Positions 35,458 to 47,690 are shown, counted from the stretch's first letter. The stretch: DNA of 64,000 nucleotides from Sinonovacula constricta (GCA_007844125.1 CM017561.1:20455723-20519722), one strand, 5' to 3'. Numbers and translations: made by a program. The notes: generated by a model from the sequence alone, not told the origin.

Positions 35458-35662
35458 AGTTGGATTTCATACAAATAGTTTTTTAAACGTGTATTGCAGT
35501 ATTGAGTAGATGCTTGTGAAGTATTTAATTTCAAAACTTAAACAATTGCAGATGAAGATATACAAATATGCCTATCTACTGCATTGGAGATTTGTCATGT
35601 TAATTAGAAATCATTAAATAGTGTACCTATATTAAAAAAAAACTGCAGTTGGATTTCATACA
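35458..35662. mobile_element. 173-bp retroposon-like insertion between 16-bp direct repeats
   Basis: AGTTGGATTTCATACA occurs at 35,458-35,473 and 35,647-35,662. The segment between ends ATATTAAAAAAAAACTGC, an A-rich tail just before the second repeat. Long target duplications plus an A tail are typical of LINE-mobilised sequences. No tRNA boxes are seen inside, so its source is unknown. Confidence 0.6.
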
Positions 35663-36420
35663 TCTATCAGTATTCAAGAAGATTTTTTCTGGTCCATGCC
35701 TGTTGTCACTTTTACATCTTTGACTATGTTCAGTAGATCTAGTGCTGATCCAACACCCACATTATGCACAGCAAATCTGGCCTGTGTGTTTACAAAACCA
35801 CAATGCTGTGGTACTTGTGATGATAACAGGAATGGTCATGATTTAAAATGGATCTATTAACAAGATTCTACAGATGTGATATGTTCAATAAAATCTGAAA
35901 TATAGTTCTTTTATATTAAATACATGCATGTTCTCATTAATCACACAAAAATAAAGTTAAAAATAAAATGTAAACCCTTTAAATACTTAGCTATTTTTTA
36001 TGTTTTTATTTAGAAATAAATATTCATTTCTTTTTACATGTTATTAGGTTAATTAATTATACCTAGTAAAAATGAAAAACATACATGTACTTGGAATAGT
36101 GCAACGCATAATTGTGTTGAAAGCCTATTTCTGCACCAATTCCAATATCATGAGTTTCAAGATTGGTGTGAAGCTGCAGATTAAAACGAGACAAAGCATA
36201 TCACCGTCATCTGGTAACTATCGTAATTAAAACGTCAATAAAATTATGATATTATTACGTCTATGGATGCAGTTTAGACTTATTATAGTGCTATTTAACT
36301 CTACAACCATAATAAGTCAAAGAATATATACAAAAGCAACATTCAATAAAGCTAGCTTCCTTACCCCAACTATGAACCAGAACTAATTATTTGTTGTTAT
36401 TTTGCTGTTGTTGTTGTTTT
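35663..36420. other. Non-coding sequence, no X1 counterpart
   Basis: A minus-strand frame of about 54 codons at roughly 35,685-35,843 (FVNTQARFAVHNVG near its middle) lies between stops and has no recognisable family. AT-rich otherwise. Confidence 0.4.
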
Positions 36421-36424
36421 GGGC

Positions 36425-36740
36425 TGTTTGTTTTTTTGTTTGTTTATTTGTTTGTTGGCTTCATTGACCAACTAACAATATATAAATAAATTAGAGACCA
36501 TATACAATTGAAGAACATACAATAGCTCGTCCTCGTTGTATATCATAATCTGAACAGCTGGCATAGGGCATTCAGTCACAATATCCTGACACTGGGTCTC
36601 CCTACTGAGAAACTATCATTATACTTGTCTGAACATTATCAAGGAGGTGTATCCGTCACAACTCCTTATGACCTTTGTTTGACACCGTCTGTGTTTGAAC
36701 CTTGTGACTTTCTGCAGTATAAGTCAATATTTATTAACGT
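36425..36740 (-). mobile_element. SINE family S, unsplit copy in X2
   Basis: TTTGTTTGTTTATTTGTTTG tail and TTGGCTTCATTGACC, then ATATCCTGACACTGGG (near 36,581), match family S in order. GTGTTTGAACC near 36,690 is the minus-strand B box. Same site as the split copy at 12,275-13,910 in X1, so the SINE predates the block duplication. Confidence 0.65.
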
Positions 36741-37790
36741 GAATATCTGCGGTATCTGTCGGGTTTGCTCTTTTCGTTAAATGACTCATCACAAATTTGT
36801 TCTTATTTTTCGCTAGGCTTGCATGTGAAATACCTTTGTTCTGTACCTTTTCGGAGTTTGGTATATGTTGCAACGCTCATAGGACTTTGTCATATATTCT
36901 TATTATTGAGTATGGTAAATGATTATTAAGATAACTTGTATGATTGTGTGCATGGCGATCCATGACAGACCGCTCCAACTGCCTGGAATGTTTCCTTATT
37001 GATTGCGGACATAGCTAGTTTCACTCAGATTGGACTCTTCGTTTGTTAAAATTAAAATATACACAATTTCCCGCTTAAACAATAGGCCAAGTTGCCTATG
37101 TGATAGAAGATCCCGACATGAACATGATATTCACCAGCTAGTACAAGATGCTGTTAAACCTGTTCTGTTTTTTTCTGCTGGGCCATTCATATGCCACAGT
37201 TATACCAGAAACTGCCACTAATTAGAAATTACCACCCCTTTTGAATGTGTGCAGAACAATCGGCCAGTGTTTTTGTGAATGTGAATGCATTAGATTTACC
37301 AGTTCAGAAGAATGACTTGCTGAATATGGCATAACATGTGTCAATGCAGGTATGGCACGCACAATTAAACCTAATCGGGCCAGGCAGTAGTATCCCTATG
37401 ATGAGACCAGGAAATTTTGTTTTAATGTTTTAATAGCTATACGTTCACCTGCACAACATTTCAGTTATTTGTAATAGGATTTAAATGGGATTAAAATAGT
37501 TATTTTAACATTGTACAAAAAATTGAAAGTTGCAATTGATAGTGTAGATTTACAAAGTGTGTTTGTATTATTATTTAGAAAAATTGCTATGAGGTACAGA
37601 CACATTGGGAAACTATTTAATTGTGGTCTTGTTTTAGGAAAGGGGAGACATCCAATATTTGTTTCTTGTTCATCTTCATCCTCTGTCAAGTTGGCTGTTC
37701 TGTCAGTTGTTGTCTGCAATTAAGTTGGTAAAATGGTTGCAGTATCTTGCAGAAGGAATTAAAATCACGATTACATGTGGCCTCTTTAAC
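36740..37790. other. Non-coding; 37,100-37,790 conserved with X1
   Basis: AGTACAAGATGCTGTTAAAC near 37,140 and TTTGTTTCTTGTTC near 37,659 align with X1 14,450-14,700. On the minus strand CTTAATTGCAG near 37,717-37,727 looks like an acceptor before a frame open for 80 codons. The X1 copy has a frameshift and stops in the same frame. Confidence 0.4.
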
Positions 37791-37989
37791 TAATAAATAA
37801 AATGGATTTAATTTGTTTGAGTATAGAAACAAAATTGTTTACAGTAAAGTAATTTAAATACATTAAATATATAAAATATAATGAAACTGTATGTTTGATG
37901 TATATATTTCAAGATTTTAACATTTTATTAGTGTTCTGATTAAAACTAACCAAAATTGTTTAGTGCAATAAATATAGAACTTATCTAGA

Positions 37990-38920
37990 TTTACCACAAA
38001 TAAAGGATCTCAGGTTCCTCTATAAGCTAACCCTGAGCTGAAATTGGGCGGTGTCAGATGAAACATTCCTTCTGATGACACTATATGGACGGTTTTGGAA
38101 TACCTAAATATTTATGGTAACCAGTGGAGGGCGTGAGGGTGTCAATTCTTAAAACAAATGAAAAGCGGAATATTTATTTGTATTTTTTTCTATTTTTGAC
38201 ACACTCTTTTGAAAGACAATATCTTGACATATCATATAGTGAAACACACAAATATAAATGACAGTGTGGCTGGAAATCACAAACTATCCGGATCTTGTCA
38301 TTACAGTCCTACGCAGCAAAACATTAGGACTGAATCATCTGGCTAGCTAAATGTGCATCAACCAAATTAATCCGACATTTAGAATTTTTCTAAAAGATGC
38401 CAAACGAAGTTGCTGCTGATACAGACCTTGTTTTGCCTTCTGCATTTACTGGACACGGTCATCTTTATATTACGTCAGTCTCCCAGAGCATCATATGTCG
38501 CATCTGAAACCTCTCAGACCTCATCTCAATTTTCTAATAGCACCTCACATGTTTATATATTTGTGAATAGAAAGAAATGTTAAGCCAATAAACGAAGCCA
38601 ACAATTTTAAATATCATTGTTTTATGGATACTGAATATATTAATCATATGACACTTTCTTAAATGTATGGCATTGTGGAAGATAAGACAGACAAGGTTAC
38701 ATCGGCGAACAGCAATGTGCAGTGTGTATACAGGAACTTGCTTTGATAAATAAAAAAAACTTTACGCAGCGCCTATGGTTTAGTTAATGATTCACAGGAA
38801 TTTAAAAAAATAAAATAAAAAGAAATTGAAAAATATATTCAGTTTTGTTTTGAAGTGCAACAAAATCAGTGACAAAAAATAAGTATAATGTGCACAATAT
38901 ACTGACTATAGCAATGATAA
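37990..38920. other. About 0.9 kb present in X2 but not X1
   Basis: Shared sequence stops near 37,985 and resumes near 38,930. The extra sequence shows no open frame, box pair or matched ends that I could identify; it is a probable insertion of unknown type, or a deletion from X1. Confidence 0.45.
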
Positions 38921-38929
38921 AGACTACTT

Positions 38930-39280
38930 GTAATATATGTCTTTAATTCCGCCAAAAATGACCGGAGCCGTTGGAACCTAAACAAATAATAGATTTACGA
39001 GTCTATGGTAAAATCCTTTTTTGATATTCCATACAGTGTTACTTGACAATTAAAAAAATAGGCTTACCTTTTCAGTCCACTGAGCTAAAACTTTGTATAG
39101 TAGCGTTTTTTTTAATCTCACTGTTCTCAGTGTGCTAGTATTCTAGTCATTCCTTTTCTGGCGAGGCGAAATGGTATTAACAAAGGAGTTCCAATTCGCA
39201 GCAATATCTGCCGTTTAGATAACATTACGAATTATAATGACTTTATTACGATAACGTTGAAATGTACTGTCATACTAATA
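38930..39280 (-). other. Conserved block with splice-donor-like site, X2 copy
   Basis: GAAAAG then GTAAGC on the minus strand at about 39,061-39,073 matches X1 at 15,101-15,113. ATAGATTTACGAGTCTATGG and TTACGATAACGTTG are also kept. With the acceptor-like site at about 37,720 the order would suit an intron of about 1.3 kb on the minus strand. Confidence 0.35.
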
Positions 39281-39609
39281 ATTAACAAGTACATTGTTAA
39301 TAGGAAAATAAATAATAATTATTGCTATCATTAAAAAATACGATGATGACACAGAGACGAAGGAAATTCGTTACAGTCCTCGTTATGTATATATTTATCT
39401 GCAAAACTTCCTAAATATTGTATATAAAGAATTCGAACATGTTATTATCAAATACTGTTTAACATTTTGAAAATAAATGAGAAAACTATGAATTGTAGAC
39501 AATCGTTCAAGTATTAAATGACTTTATGATAAACTAATATTGTTACCTATTCGCTTCGTATTTATCAAACGTGCAAATCAATTTCTTCACTTAACAACCC
39601 CTTCAACCT

Positions 39610-40790
39610 ACGTATTATATTAATATACACAATTATCGACACTCATAACGTCCACTTTCACTCTGTGTTCAGCATATTTTACTGACCAGTTTTTGTTGAA
39701 ATTTCTTTAAGATAGGTACATGTATGTATCTCCACCTTCGTTATATTCACACATACTCACGCACGCGGGCGCACGCGCATACACACACGCACATTCATAT
39801 ATGCAATGAAATTTCGATCGTTGTAAAGTCCTGATATTATGTCACTCTTGCTTTTATCACTGAATGCTTAACAAATGAGTCTGAATAGCAAGTGTGTTTG
39901 CATTCAACAATGGATTTGTTTATGCGCATGAAGTAGCAGATAACTATTTTAAAAATATTAATATAACAGCATTCTTTCTCTTGTCGTTGACAGTTTAAAT
40001 TCATGCTCAACAATACACATTGCTCCGTATTCTTATAGCACAAATATTATGGTACATTTGAAACAAAGAGCAAGTCCATTAGATGAACGTTTTCTAAATG
40101 TTATAACAAATTTAAAAAATGAACCTCTTATTATGGAGCATTACGTCATGGTAACTTTTCATGAATTACTTGAAATGTCATGACTGTACAAACCGATCTG
40201 AATAATCTTTGTTATGAAAACACACCATTGTACTCGCTGTAATATAGCGTTTTCTGTATTGATTTATTTTCGCTTGATCCGTTGTATATTTTTCAGAGAA
40301 ATAGCAAAATTCGGAAGAACCTATGAGTTTTAATCGGAAATTGATTTAAAATGAATAAAATATGACTTCAGTTATATATGCCGTCTATAGCTGAGTGGAA
40401 ATGTATTGCAGCAGTACTTTACTTAGTGCACTAATGTTGTTAATTTGAAAAGACAAAATTTATCAATTTATGGATACATTTCTAAAAGCTTGCCAAAGCA
40501 AGTTTTAAAAAAAACTACTCTTCCCTTGTCGTGTTAATGTTTATGATGAATTTTTCACAATTCGTCATTATTTTCTTGTCCCAGTATTTCCATTCATTTA
40601 TGCACTGATGCATTCTGTGCTAAAGTCCCTCTTTTTAATCTCCTAATTTCACCTAATAAATGCAAATATGGAAGATTGGCATCTACCATTTTAAAATATG
40701 AAATAAGATATCCATTGCCTGCTCTATTTATTATTTAAATATATAAGGAAACAAAATACGCATAGGCGTTTTACATCACAACTTTTTGAC
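39610..40790. other. Non-coding sequence, nothing recognised
   Basis: AT-rich. It includes a short alternating stretch CACGCACGCGGGCGCACGCG near 39,759. The minus-strand stretch at 39,837-40,043 has no motif. Confidence 0.5.
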
Positions 40791-40794
40791 TGAC

Positions 40795-41190
40795 ACAGAT
40801 TAAGGACACATGCTAAAAATGTCCGCTTTCTTCAGATTGTACATATTTCATTAAAAGGAAATAACGTGTCAGGTTAACGAACGCGTCTTGTTTTTGTCTC
40901 AATCTACCTAGAATAATTGGTCTGAGTCAAATACGGCTTTAAGAAAAACACCATATATTGATGTCATCATCGCGTCTGCTATGGCGCTGTTTTTGTGTTT
41001 CTTTTTAGAAAACATTCACCAGTTTTCATTACTTAGAAAATATTCACCATTTGTTACTAAGAAACCAGACTAAAGGAGAACTAAAACAACACAGTGTTAA
41101 AGAAATAAAAACAGCGTTGTAATCTTTAAAGTAGCATTCAATGAATATTTTATGGTTCGAAAGCAGCAACCGTATTATGTTTACAATATT
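40795..41190 (+). repeat. Local direct duplicate, copy 1
   Basis: TGTCCGCTTTCTTCAGA (40,818), GGTCTGAGTCAAATACGGCTT (40,919) and TTCGAAAGCAGCAACCGTAT (41,156) align in order with 47,330-47,690. No frame is preserved. Confidence 0.75.
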
Positions 41191-41639
41191 AATAGTTATG
41201 GCTCGTTAATGATTAAACAGCATTGATATCTTTAGGCCCTATTAATTTTAGAATGATAACAACAATTTGTCACATCAAACAACACTCCATTTCATATTTT
41301 AGTATGTTTAAGATAATAACTTTAGAAAGCCAATGTTTAAATGTTACTGGGTCATGTTAGTTATGGTATATAGAAATTTCACTCTGCACTTCAAATATGA
41401 TATTGGCTTTCACATATTTTGATTAACCAACATTCCATGATTCAATATCACCATCGCAACTTTGAGTTTTAAATAACAACTAGAGTAACGATATGCCGAT
41501 TTGTCGACTCGTAATGAGATGTAGTGCGAAACAATAACATCCATCATTGAATAAAAAGGTACATTGTTTATTCATTTACGATTACTTCGGTGGTTTGCTT
41601 TCAGAAAACATTGCATACAAATACATACAAAATATAAGT

Positions 41640-44100
41640 AATGTTAAGTAACAATTTACTTAATTTTCTGCGGTCTGTGCGGTTTCCATGGCGACTAGGT
41701 ATCAAGTGAGTATGTTGTTGTCTGAAAATACAATGGAAATAGACTAGACATAACTTTTTTCCATATTCAAAACTACCTGTATACTAATATAAGTCACATT
41801 GACAATCTAGTTTGCTGTTTCGGCTACGCTTGCATAAAACATATGTGATGTGTAAACATGTTTGTATAAAACAGAGAATATCATTGAATTACGATAATAT
41901 ATATTTACGCGCGTGCATTTGCTTGGTAACAAACTTAGGAGCTTTTAGTTGTGTCCTTCTAAATTCTCCATACAAAGTCAAGAAAATAACCCATAGTAAG
42001 TATTGAGTTATAAAAAATAATTTACAAACATATATTCAGCATCTTTGATTTTTTGTAAACACGTAGTATAGAAATGCAGAAAGTAATTAAACAATCGATT
42101 CGAGAGAAAAATGTCTAGTCTTAAAGTGAATCATGACGTGTATAATGTAAACTATACGGAGGAATACCTCAAAAAATAAAAAATAAAGTGCAATCGCTAA
42201 AATGTAATGATATATGTAGTAGTATATATGAGTTGGTCAGTTCAGTGGAAACATTAAGATTCAGCACCGTTTAAAGAATAAATCACAGGCTGTAGCGATT
42301 CAACTTTGTATGAATTACCGTTGTATGGACTCAGTAATTGTCGAGAAGTACAGTGGTAACAAAAATCCAATCAGGGGCCATAACTCGATGTGAAATGATC
42401 AGACCGGAACATACCAATGATATGCACATCTCTTTTTGGCGATGATATTTCCTATAAAGATTCATTAAAAAACAAGAGACCCGTTGCAAAGAAATACCTC
42501 AGAAACGAATGTTAGTCTGTATACATGTCACATAGGTAATAGAGGGCCATTAGTCTGCGTTTATGCGTCCAACTGGAATATGCAGAGGATATGCGCATCT
42601 CCTTTCGGCATTTAAAGTTTTCACAAAGTTTCATTAAAATTCACTCAGTAGTTGCAAAAACAACACAAGTGGAAACTAAGTACAATTCAGGGCCCATAAC
42701 TCTGTTGTAGATAATTGGATCGGAACATGTCAATGATACGGCATTTTTAGATTGATGGTTCCACAAACTTTCAATGAAATCCAGTAAGCTTTTGCCGGGG
42801 AAGGGTGACAACAAATGTTTCTCTGTATACATAACGCATAATAAGCAAAGGGCCATAACTCTGTGCTGCAGAGTCCTACTGGAACTCCTTTTGGTATTAA
42901 ATGTTCACACAGTTATCTTGAAATACACTCTGTAGTTTCCAAGAAATCTCGCTGCACAAACTACAGTTCAGGACTATAACAACTGTGTTAAAAGGTTTTA
43001 CCGGAACATGCCAACGATATGCGAATTTTCTTTGTTATTGATTGTTTAAAAAAAATCATTGAAATCTAGTAAGCTGTTGCCGAGAAATATCGCATAAACG
43101 AATTTTAGAGCTACAACTCTGTGTTTGAATGTCCAACCGGAACAGGCCGAGAACATGGGCATTTTCCTTTTGGAAAGTACACACAAAGTCTCATTGAAAT
43201 CCAGTCAATAATTGCCGAGAAATAGCGCGGAAACCTAATTTGGATGGATGGGAAGGAGGGACACACATCGACAAAATAATAGCCCTTCTCGATTCCATCG
43301 CGGGGGATAACAATCCAAATAGGGCATTTTGTGTTTTCTTCTTTCAATGCCACTTTTTAAAAAAAAAACAATGACATCTAACTCCATTGGCAGGTTCGCA
43401 GTGCATGCATGGCCACCCGTTATAATTAATATGCATTCCATAAGTATACACAGTATCACAAAACTGCAAATGTTATCTTGTGTAAAGTGGGGTGGGGGCA
43501 ATCATTTATCTCGTTCTTTACACCATCGATTTAGATGGAATTAAAATTAACCGATGGTTTAGGAACTGTTCCAGGCAGTACTTTACAGAAAGTGTCTTTC
43601 ACTAAATAGCTGCCTGTCCCTTTCTGGCCGAGTGAAAGATTTAATGTTTACGTTTAATGGGAATGTCGGTGTTCAGAAAATTATTACATTTTAATAATGA
43701 ACCAGAGTTTATGAGACTGCCAGCGAAACGTCGTGAATGTTAACAATTGGCTGATTCCAGCATAATGATGATGATTAAACACTTTATCAGTTTCAGACAT
43801 ATTAAGTAACATCTTATGCTTATTGTTGCGACATGAATGTAAATTGCTGGATTTATTACGTGTTAGACGAGCACAATGGTGTAGCAGTACATTATCGGTG
43901 TCCATAAGGAAATCACAATAATAAAAAAATGCAAAATCTTATGGAAAGTTATTTAGTTTTATAAAAGTTTAAGTGAAATGAAATAGATAGGTTGATTATT
44001 TACCTAAATAACAAGAGAGCCGAAAAACACTCCAAGATGTTCATTTCTGGAAAGAACAATCCAATGTTCGTTATCCGTTAAACTATTTCAAGTTTTAAGA
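41640..44100 (+). repeat. Module U, copy 6
   Basis: It carries TATCAAGTGAG at 41,699, GCGTGCATTTGCTTGGTAAC at 41,911, CCATAGTAAGTATTGAGTTA at 41,991, GTGTTTTCTTCTTTCAATG at 43,331 and the core at 43,600-43,900. The core includes TTTCAGACATATTAAGTAAC. A decayed tandem array sits in the middle. The minus-strand frame over the core resembles the one in U2 (DKVFN shared), but other copies break it. Confidence 0.75.
42360..43320. repeat. Decayed tandem array, about 6 units of 120-170 bp
   Basis: Units start near 42,376, 42,546, 42,690, 42,850, 42,973 and 43,110 with variants of GGGCCATAACTCTGTG. Each continues with CCAACTGGAACATGCCAATG-like, CGCATCTCCTTTTGGCAT-like and CATTGAAATCCAGT-like strings. 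The array closes with CGATTCCATCGCGGG. This pattern is familiar from bivalve non-coding DNA, from memory only. Confidence 0.85.
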
Positions 44101-44491
44101 AATCACCGTTAATAACAATGTGATGTCACAAATTAATGGCGTCAAATGCAAATACTCCTTTCGGTCTTTTTCGCAGGAAATGATTTTTTATAGGAAATTG
44201 TTAATTGAAGTATTATAATAATTTAATTAGTTAAGATGATCGAATCAATTTTAATCTACAAGAAAGTAAAAAATTACAATGCATACAAGTTGCGGATCAT
44301 TTGCTTAACTTAAATCACGCGCCTGACTCTCTGGCAAACGTCTGGTTAAAGTGGTGCTGTAATTAAACGGTATTTTAATATTGCAATAGAAACGTAAGAA
44401 AAACCTTTGCAGTTGTTGTATGAAAAAGAGCACAGTCATTTTAATTTAACAATAAATAAGAGCATGCCAGTCAACTGCGTAATGAAAATAT
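44100..44491. other. Non-coding flank, nothing recognised
   Basis: AT-rich sequence between U6 and the second LTR. No frame or repeat seen. Confidence 0.5.
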
Positions 44492-45226
44492 TGTTATGTA
44501 CAATAGTACACCAGCGTTTAACGTTACGCTAGTCAGGTTAAGAGTTGTTAATCGTTGTGGTGTTGATGACGTAGCATTCGCGTAACTGCTAGAAGTAAAG
44601 GATCGTGCTAGAAAATTTAGTTGTTTATTTTTAGCTGGTTTTCGGGAATGTTCTGTGTTCATGACTGTTCTGGAAATTGTTTGGGTATATATATAAGGGC
44701 GTGTTTGCCGATTAAAAGTAAGTTTAGAAGTTTGGATAAAAAGTTTGCTTTAGAGATTGGACATATAGTTTGGAAATACTTGCAGCTTCTATCTTAAATC
44801 TTTCTGTGTTGGAACTTACGTGGACTTACTATATTCTACAGTGATATAAATATTGAAGTGTGGGATTAGGAATTATATTAATTACATTCGTGTTTTGTTC
44901 TACCTTTGGATTATTTCAACGGTGCTTATCTACGAGGACATTCTACCGAAAATTATTCAGGATTATTCGCCCTTGGATTATTAATTGGACTATTAAAGGG
45001 GCACCTCCTTAAGGGACGAACTGTAAGCTAACACTTAGTTTGCTTTCTGCAATTGTGTCTGATTTATTTATTATTGTTTTATTACGCCATAGATTTAATT
45101 GTTTATTAAAATAAAACATTATTGTCGTAGTTTGTTGCTGGCTTGTTCTTTCTGTTACACCATTTCATTGTTTAGTAAACGTGCCATTTTATAAATAAAA
45201 CTTATATAGCGACACCGGTCGTTACA
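44492..45226 (+). mobile_element. Solo LTR of the same retrotransposon family (LTR 2)
   Basis: It starts TGTTATGTACAATAGTACAC and ends GGTCGTTACA, and aligns throughout with 26,226-26,976. It is slightly shorter because it has fewer GTTTGGATAAAAA units. TATATATATAAGG lies near 44,685 and ATAAATAAAA near 45,191. Flanks ATAT and ATAA give only a weak target duplication. A 63-codon minus-strand stretch at its left end is not a gene. Confidence 0.88.
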
Positions 45227-45259
45227 ATAATACCAGAATATATAACATTGAAAAAACAC

Positions 45260-45335
45260 GTACCGGCTTGGAACGGTCAATTGGGTAAATTTCCAACCAG
45301 GCTTCATAAACCGGTTTACAGAGCTCTAACTGCCA
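45260..45335 (-). mobile_element. Family D core fragment
   Basis: CTTGGAACGGTCAATTGGG and AACCGGTTTACAGAGCTCTAAC align with the D core. The palindrome is AGAGCTCT here instead of GGAGCGCTCC. Confidence 0.65.
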
Positions 45336-47090
45336 ATCTGATGGCGTATTCTTAAAGCTAGGGTATGGTGTAATTTAAAATTATGTCGACATTGTATTTG
45401 GGGGATTAGTATCGTTTTTATTTTAAAAAAAAATGATTGTAAACTAAAATAAATATACGAATGTTCGTCAAAACAAAACAAGATATACTTTAAAACCCTG
45501 GTAGAAGGAATTGAATGACACATACATTACATAATATGACCGCTACATTGCACATGTAAAATTGTTGTTATTATGAATAAGAAAATATGGCACGGTCCTA
45601 TGAGTATTGCAACATATACTATAATTAGAAGAAATAAAAATATAAAAAAAATGGCAAAGGAGAATTAAAATCGAATACTTTAAGAATAAAGCATGACTCT
45701 TTCGCGTCCACAACAATCATACTATCTATATAAAAACTAATACAAACCTTCAAATCATCTTACAACTTTTTAAATAAAACCATCTGTCAATAAATATTAC
45801 CTAAAACAAGACAGCAAAAGATACACCTTCTTCGACCGGCAGATTATACATGTACAAAATGGTCATCTGCGGCAAAGCACGAGGGTCTTAAACAATTGCA
45901 ACGGATTAATATTTCAAATACTGCAAACATATAAGCACCTTTCCATAATCGAACTTTGTTAGATCCACATATATTTTAGAATGGACATTTTTTGTTGGCC
46001 TTGCAAAGCAATTTCAGACTGAATAAACACACCCAGAACATCACATATGATTTGTTTCTAAAAACGTTTTAAAACAAAGTTCAAATTATTATCAAATCAG
46101 ATTAAATAGTTGATTTGTGTACTTTACTGAAAATGCACTAATGCCGTTTTTCGCATTTATTATCGAGAAGAAACCTTTGGTATGCAGCTTGAAGCGCTTA
46201 ACCATTTTTTGTAATGTTCCCGCAAATAAAAAAAATCTGACTTGCCTGCATAATTGCCACATACTCATATAGAAGAAATGGACAACCTAAACTTCAAAGT
46301 CGGGTAAAAAAATAGAATAGTCTCATCAACAAGGAACTGAGTTGAGTAAATAAGACTAGTGAAGTCTTCGAAATGACAACATGAATCCCGACAGATTTGT
46401 CAGTCTATTATAAGATGGATCATGTTGCTATATAAAGGGGAAGAAGGCTTTTCATTTATTCTTAAGCTTTACTAGCAGTAGATGCCAGAACATACGATGA
46501 ACAAGTCATAACCAATGTTCATTTTTACAAAGCAGGTCAAAGACAGCAGGCTTGCACCACTAATTCCTTAGAAGTAGCTAACATTGATCTCTATAGAATA
46601 TTAAATTGTCTATATTGATATATATACCATGTATTTCTAATGTCGATGATAAGAATAACGCCATAAATATATTTTAAGAAAAATATTTAATTTGGTGAAA
46701 TATTGATTACGTAAAAGTACTTTCCCCCAAAAAACTGTATAGTTCTGTAGCTCAATTTTTATTCATGTTTATTCAATGAGTCTTGGTAATTTAAGTTCAT
46801 AACATTTTTGAAAGAAAATTATATCAGTCATAAATCGTTAGACGAATATTATTCTTATAACAATAATAATGCTTATGAGTGTTTATACTCATAACGTATG
46901 CACTTCTTGTAGCAGTTAAATATATACATATGTCACCCGGTCTTTATTTTTTCGAAGTCAAAATTGTAAAATCCAGCTTATATGTCAGGTGAGGTAACCT
47001 TACGAAGACTAATTATGACAGACTTACACAATTCAAATTCGAAATGTTCTTTTTAAATATAAATGGCATATATCCATTCAATAAATATAT
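45335..47090. other. Non-coding sequence, nothing recognised
   Basis: About 1.75 kb of AT-rich sequence. Only a 65-codon minus-strand stretch at 45,326-45,523 is open, with no motif. Confidence 0.5.
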
Positions 47091-47091
47091 C

Positions 47092-47163
<72 letters not shown>

Positions 47164-47166
47164 CAG
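47092..47166. repeat. (CT)n microsatellite
   Basis: About 35 CT units ending in TTTCTTTC. Confidence 0.97.
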
Positions 47167-47329
47167 CATTTGTTATTCTTCTTATTTCAACAATTATCAA
47201 CTAGTAAAGTAGTGTTCGTTTGAAATCATACAAATATGAAGAAATGCATACATCATGTAATCTGTTTTCATTTTTAATTAATATGAATAATCTATTCAAA
47301 CACTTTTTATTTCACAACTTTTTAAAGGA

Positions 47330-47690
47330 CACAGAAGAACAAACGTCAAGAGAAACAAAAATACCCCGTCCGCTTTCTTCAGAGGAAACAAACAAACTCT
47401 TTTCTTACGGAAATATCATCCTAGAATAAGGAACGCAAATCTACTTAGAATGATCGGCTTTAGTCAAATACGACTTCAAGATAAACACGAAAAATTGACG
47501 TCATTACAAAGTCTGATAAGGCGCTGTAATTTTGAAGACGATCTTTACAAATGCTAAGACGAGAAATGAGAAAACAATTGTAAAGAGATAAAAAAACAAT
47601 GTAGTAACATTCAATTAATGTGTTTTCGTTCGAAAGCAACAACCGTATGACGTTAGCAATATTGTCTAAACGGTAAATACTTTAAAGAAT
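47330..47690 (+). repeat. Local direct duplicate, copy 2
   Basis: CGTCCGCTTTCTTCAGA, GGCTTTAGTCAAATACGACTT and TTCGAAAGCAACAACCGTAT align in order with 40,795-41,190. Confidence 0.75.

Larger units (their letters stand above)
29650..39610 (+). repeat. Block X, copy 2
   Basis: This is the direct paralogue of 6,130-15,990. Relative to X1 it lacks the 44-bp array, D1 and SINE c. It has gained D4 and neighbouring sequence (32,200-34,650), a 173-bp insertion at 35,474, and about 0.9 kb at 37,990-38,920 with no X1 counterpart. Order of all shared anchors is the same as in X1. No host gene was recognised. Confidence 0.85.

Noticed and set aside
26226..45226. The two LTRs as ends of one 19-kb retrotransposon
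   Set aside because: The DNA between them is paralogous non-coding sequence with its own duplicates, flanks differ, and LTR 1 has its own ATGA target duplication.
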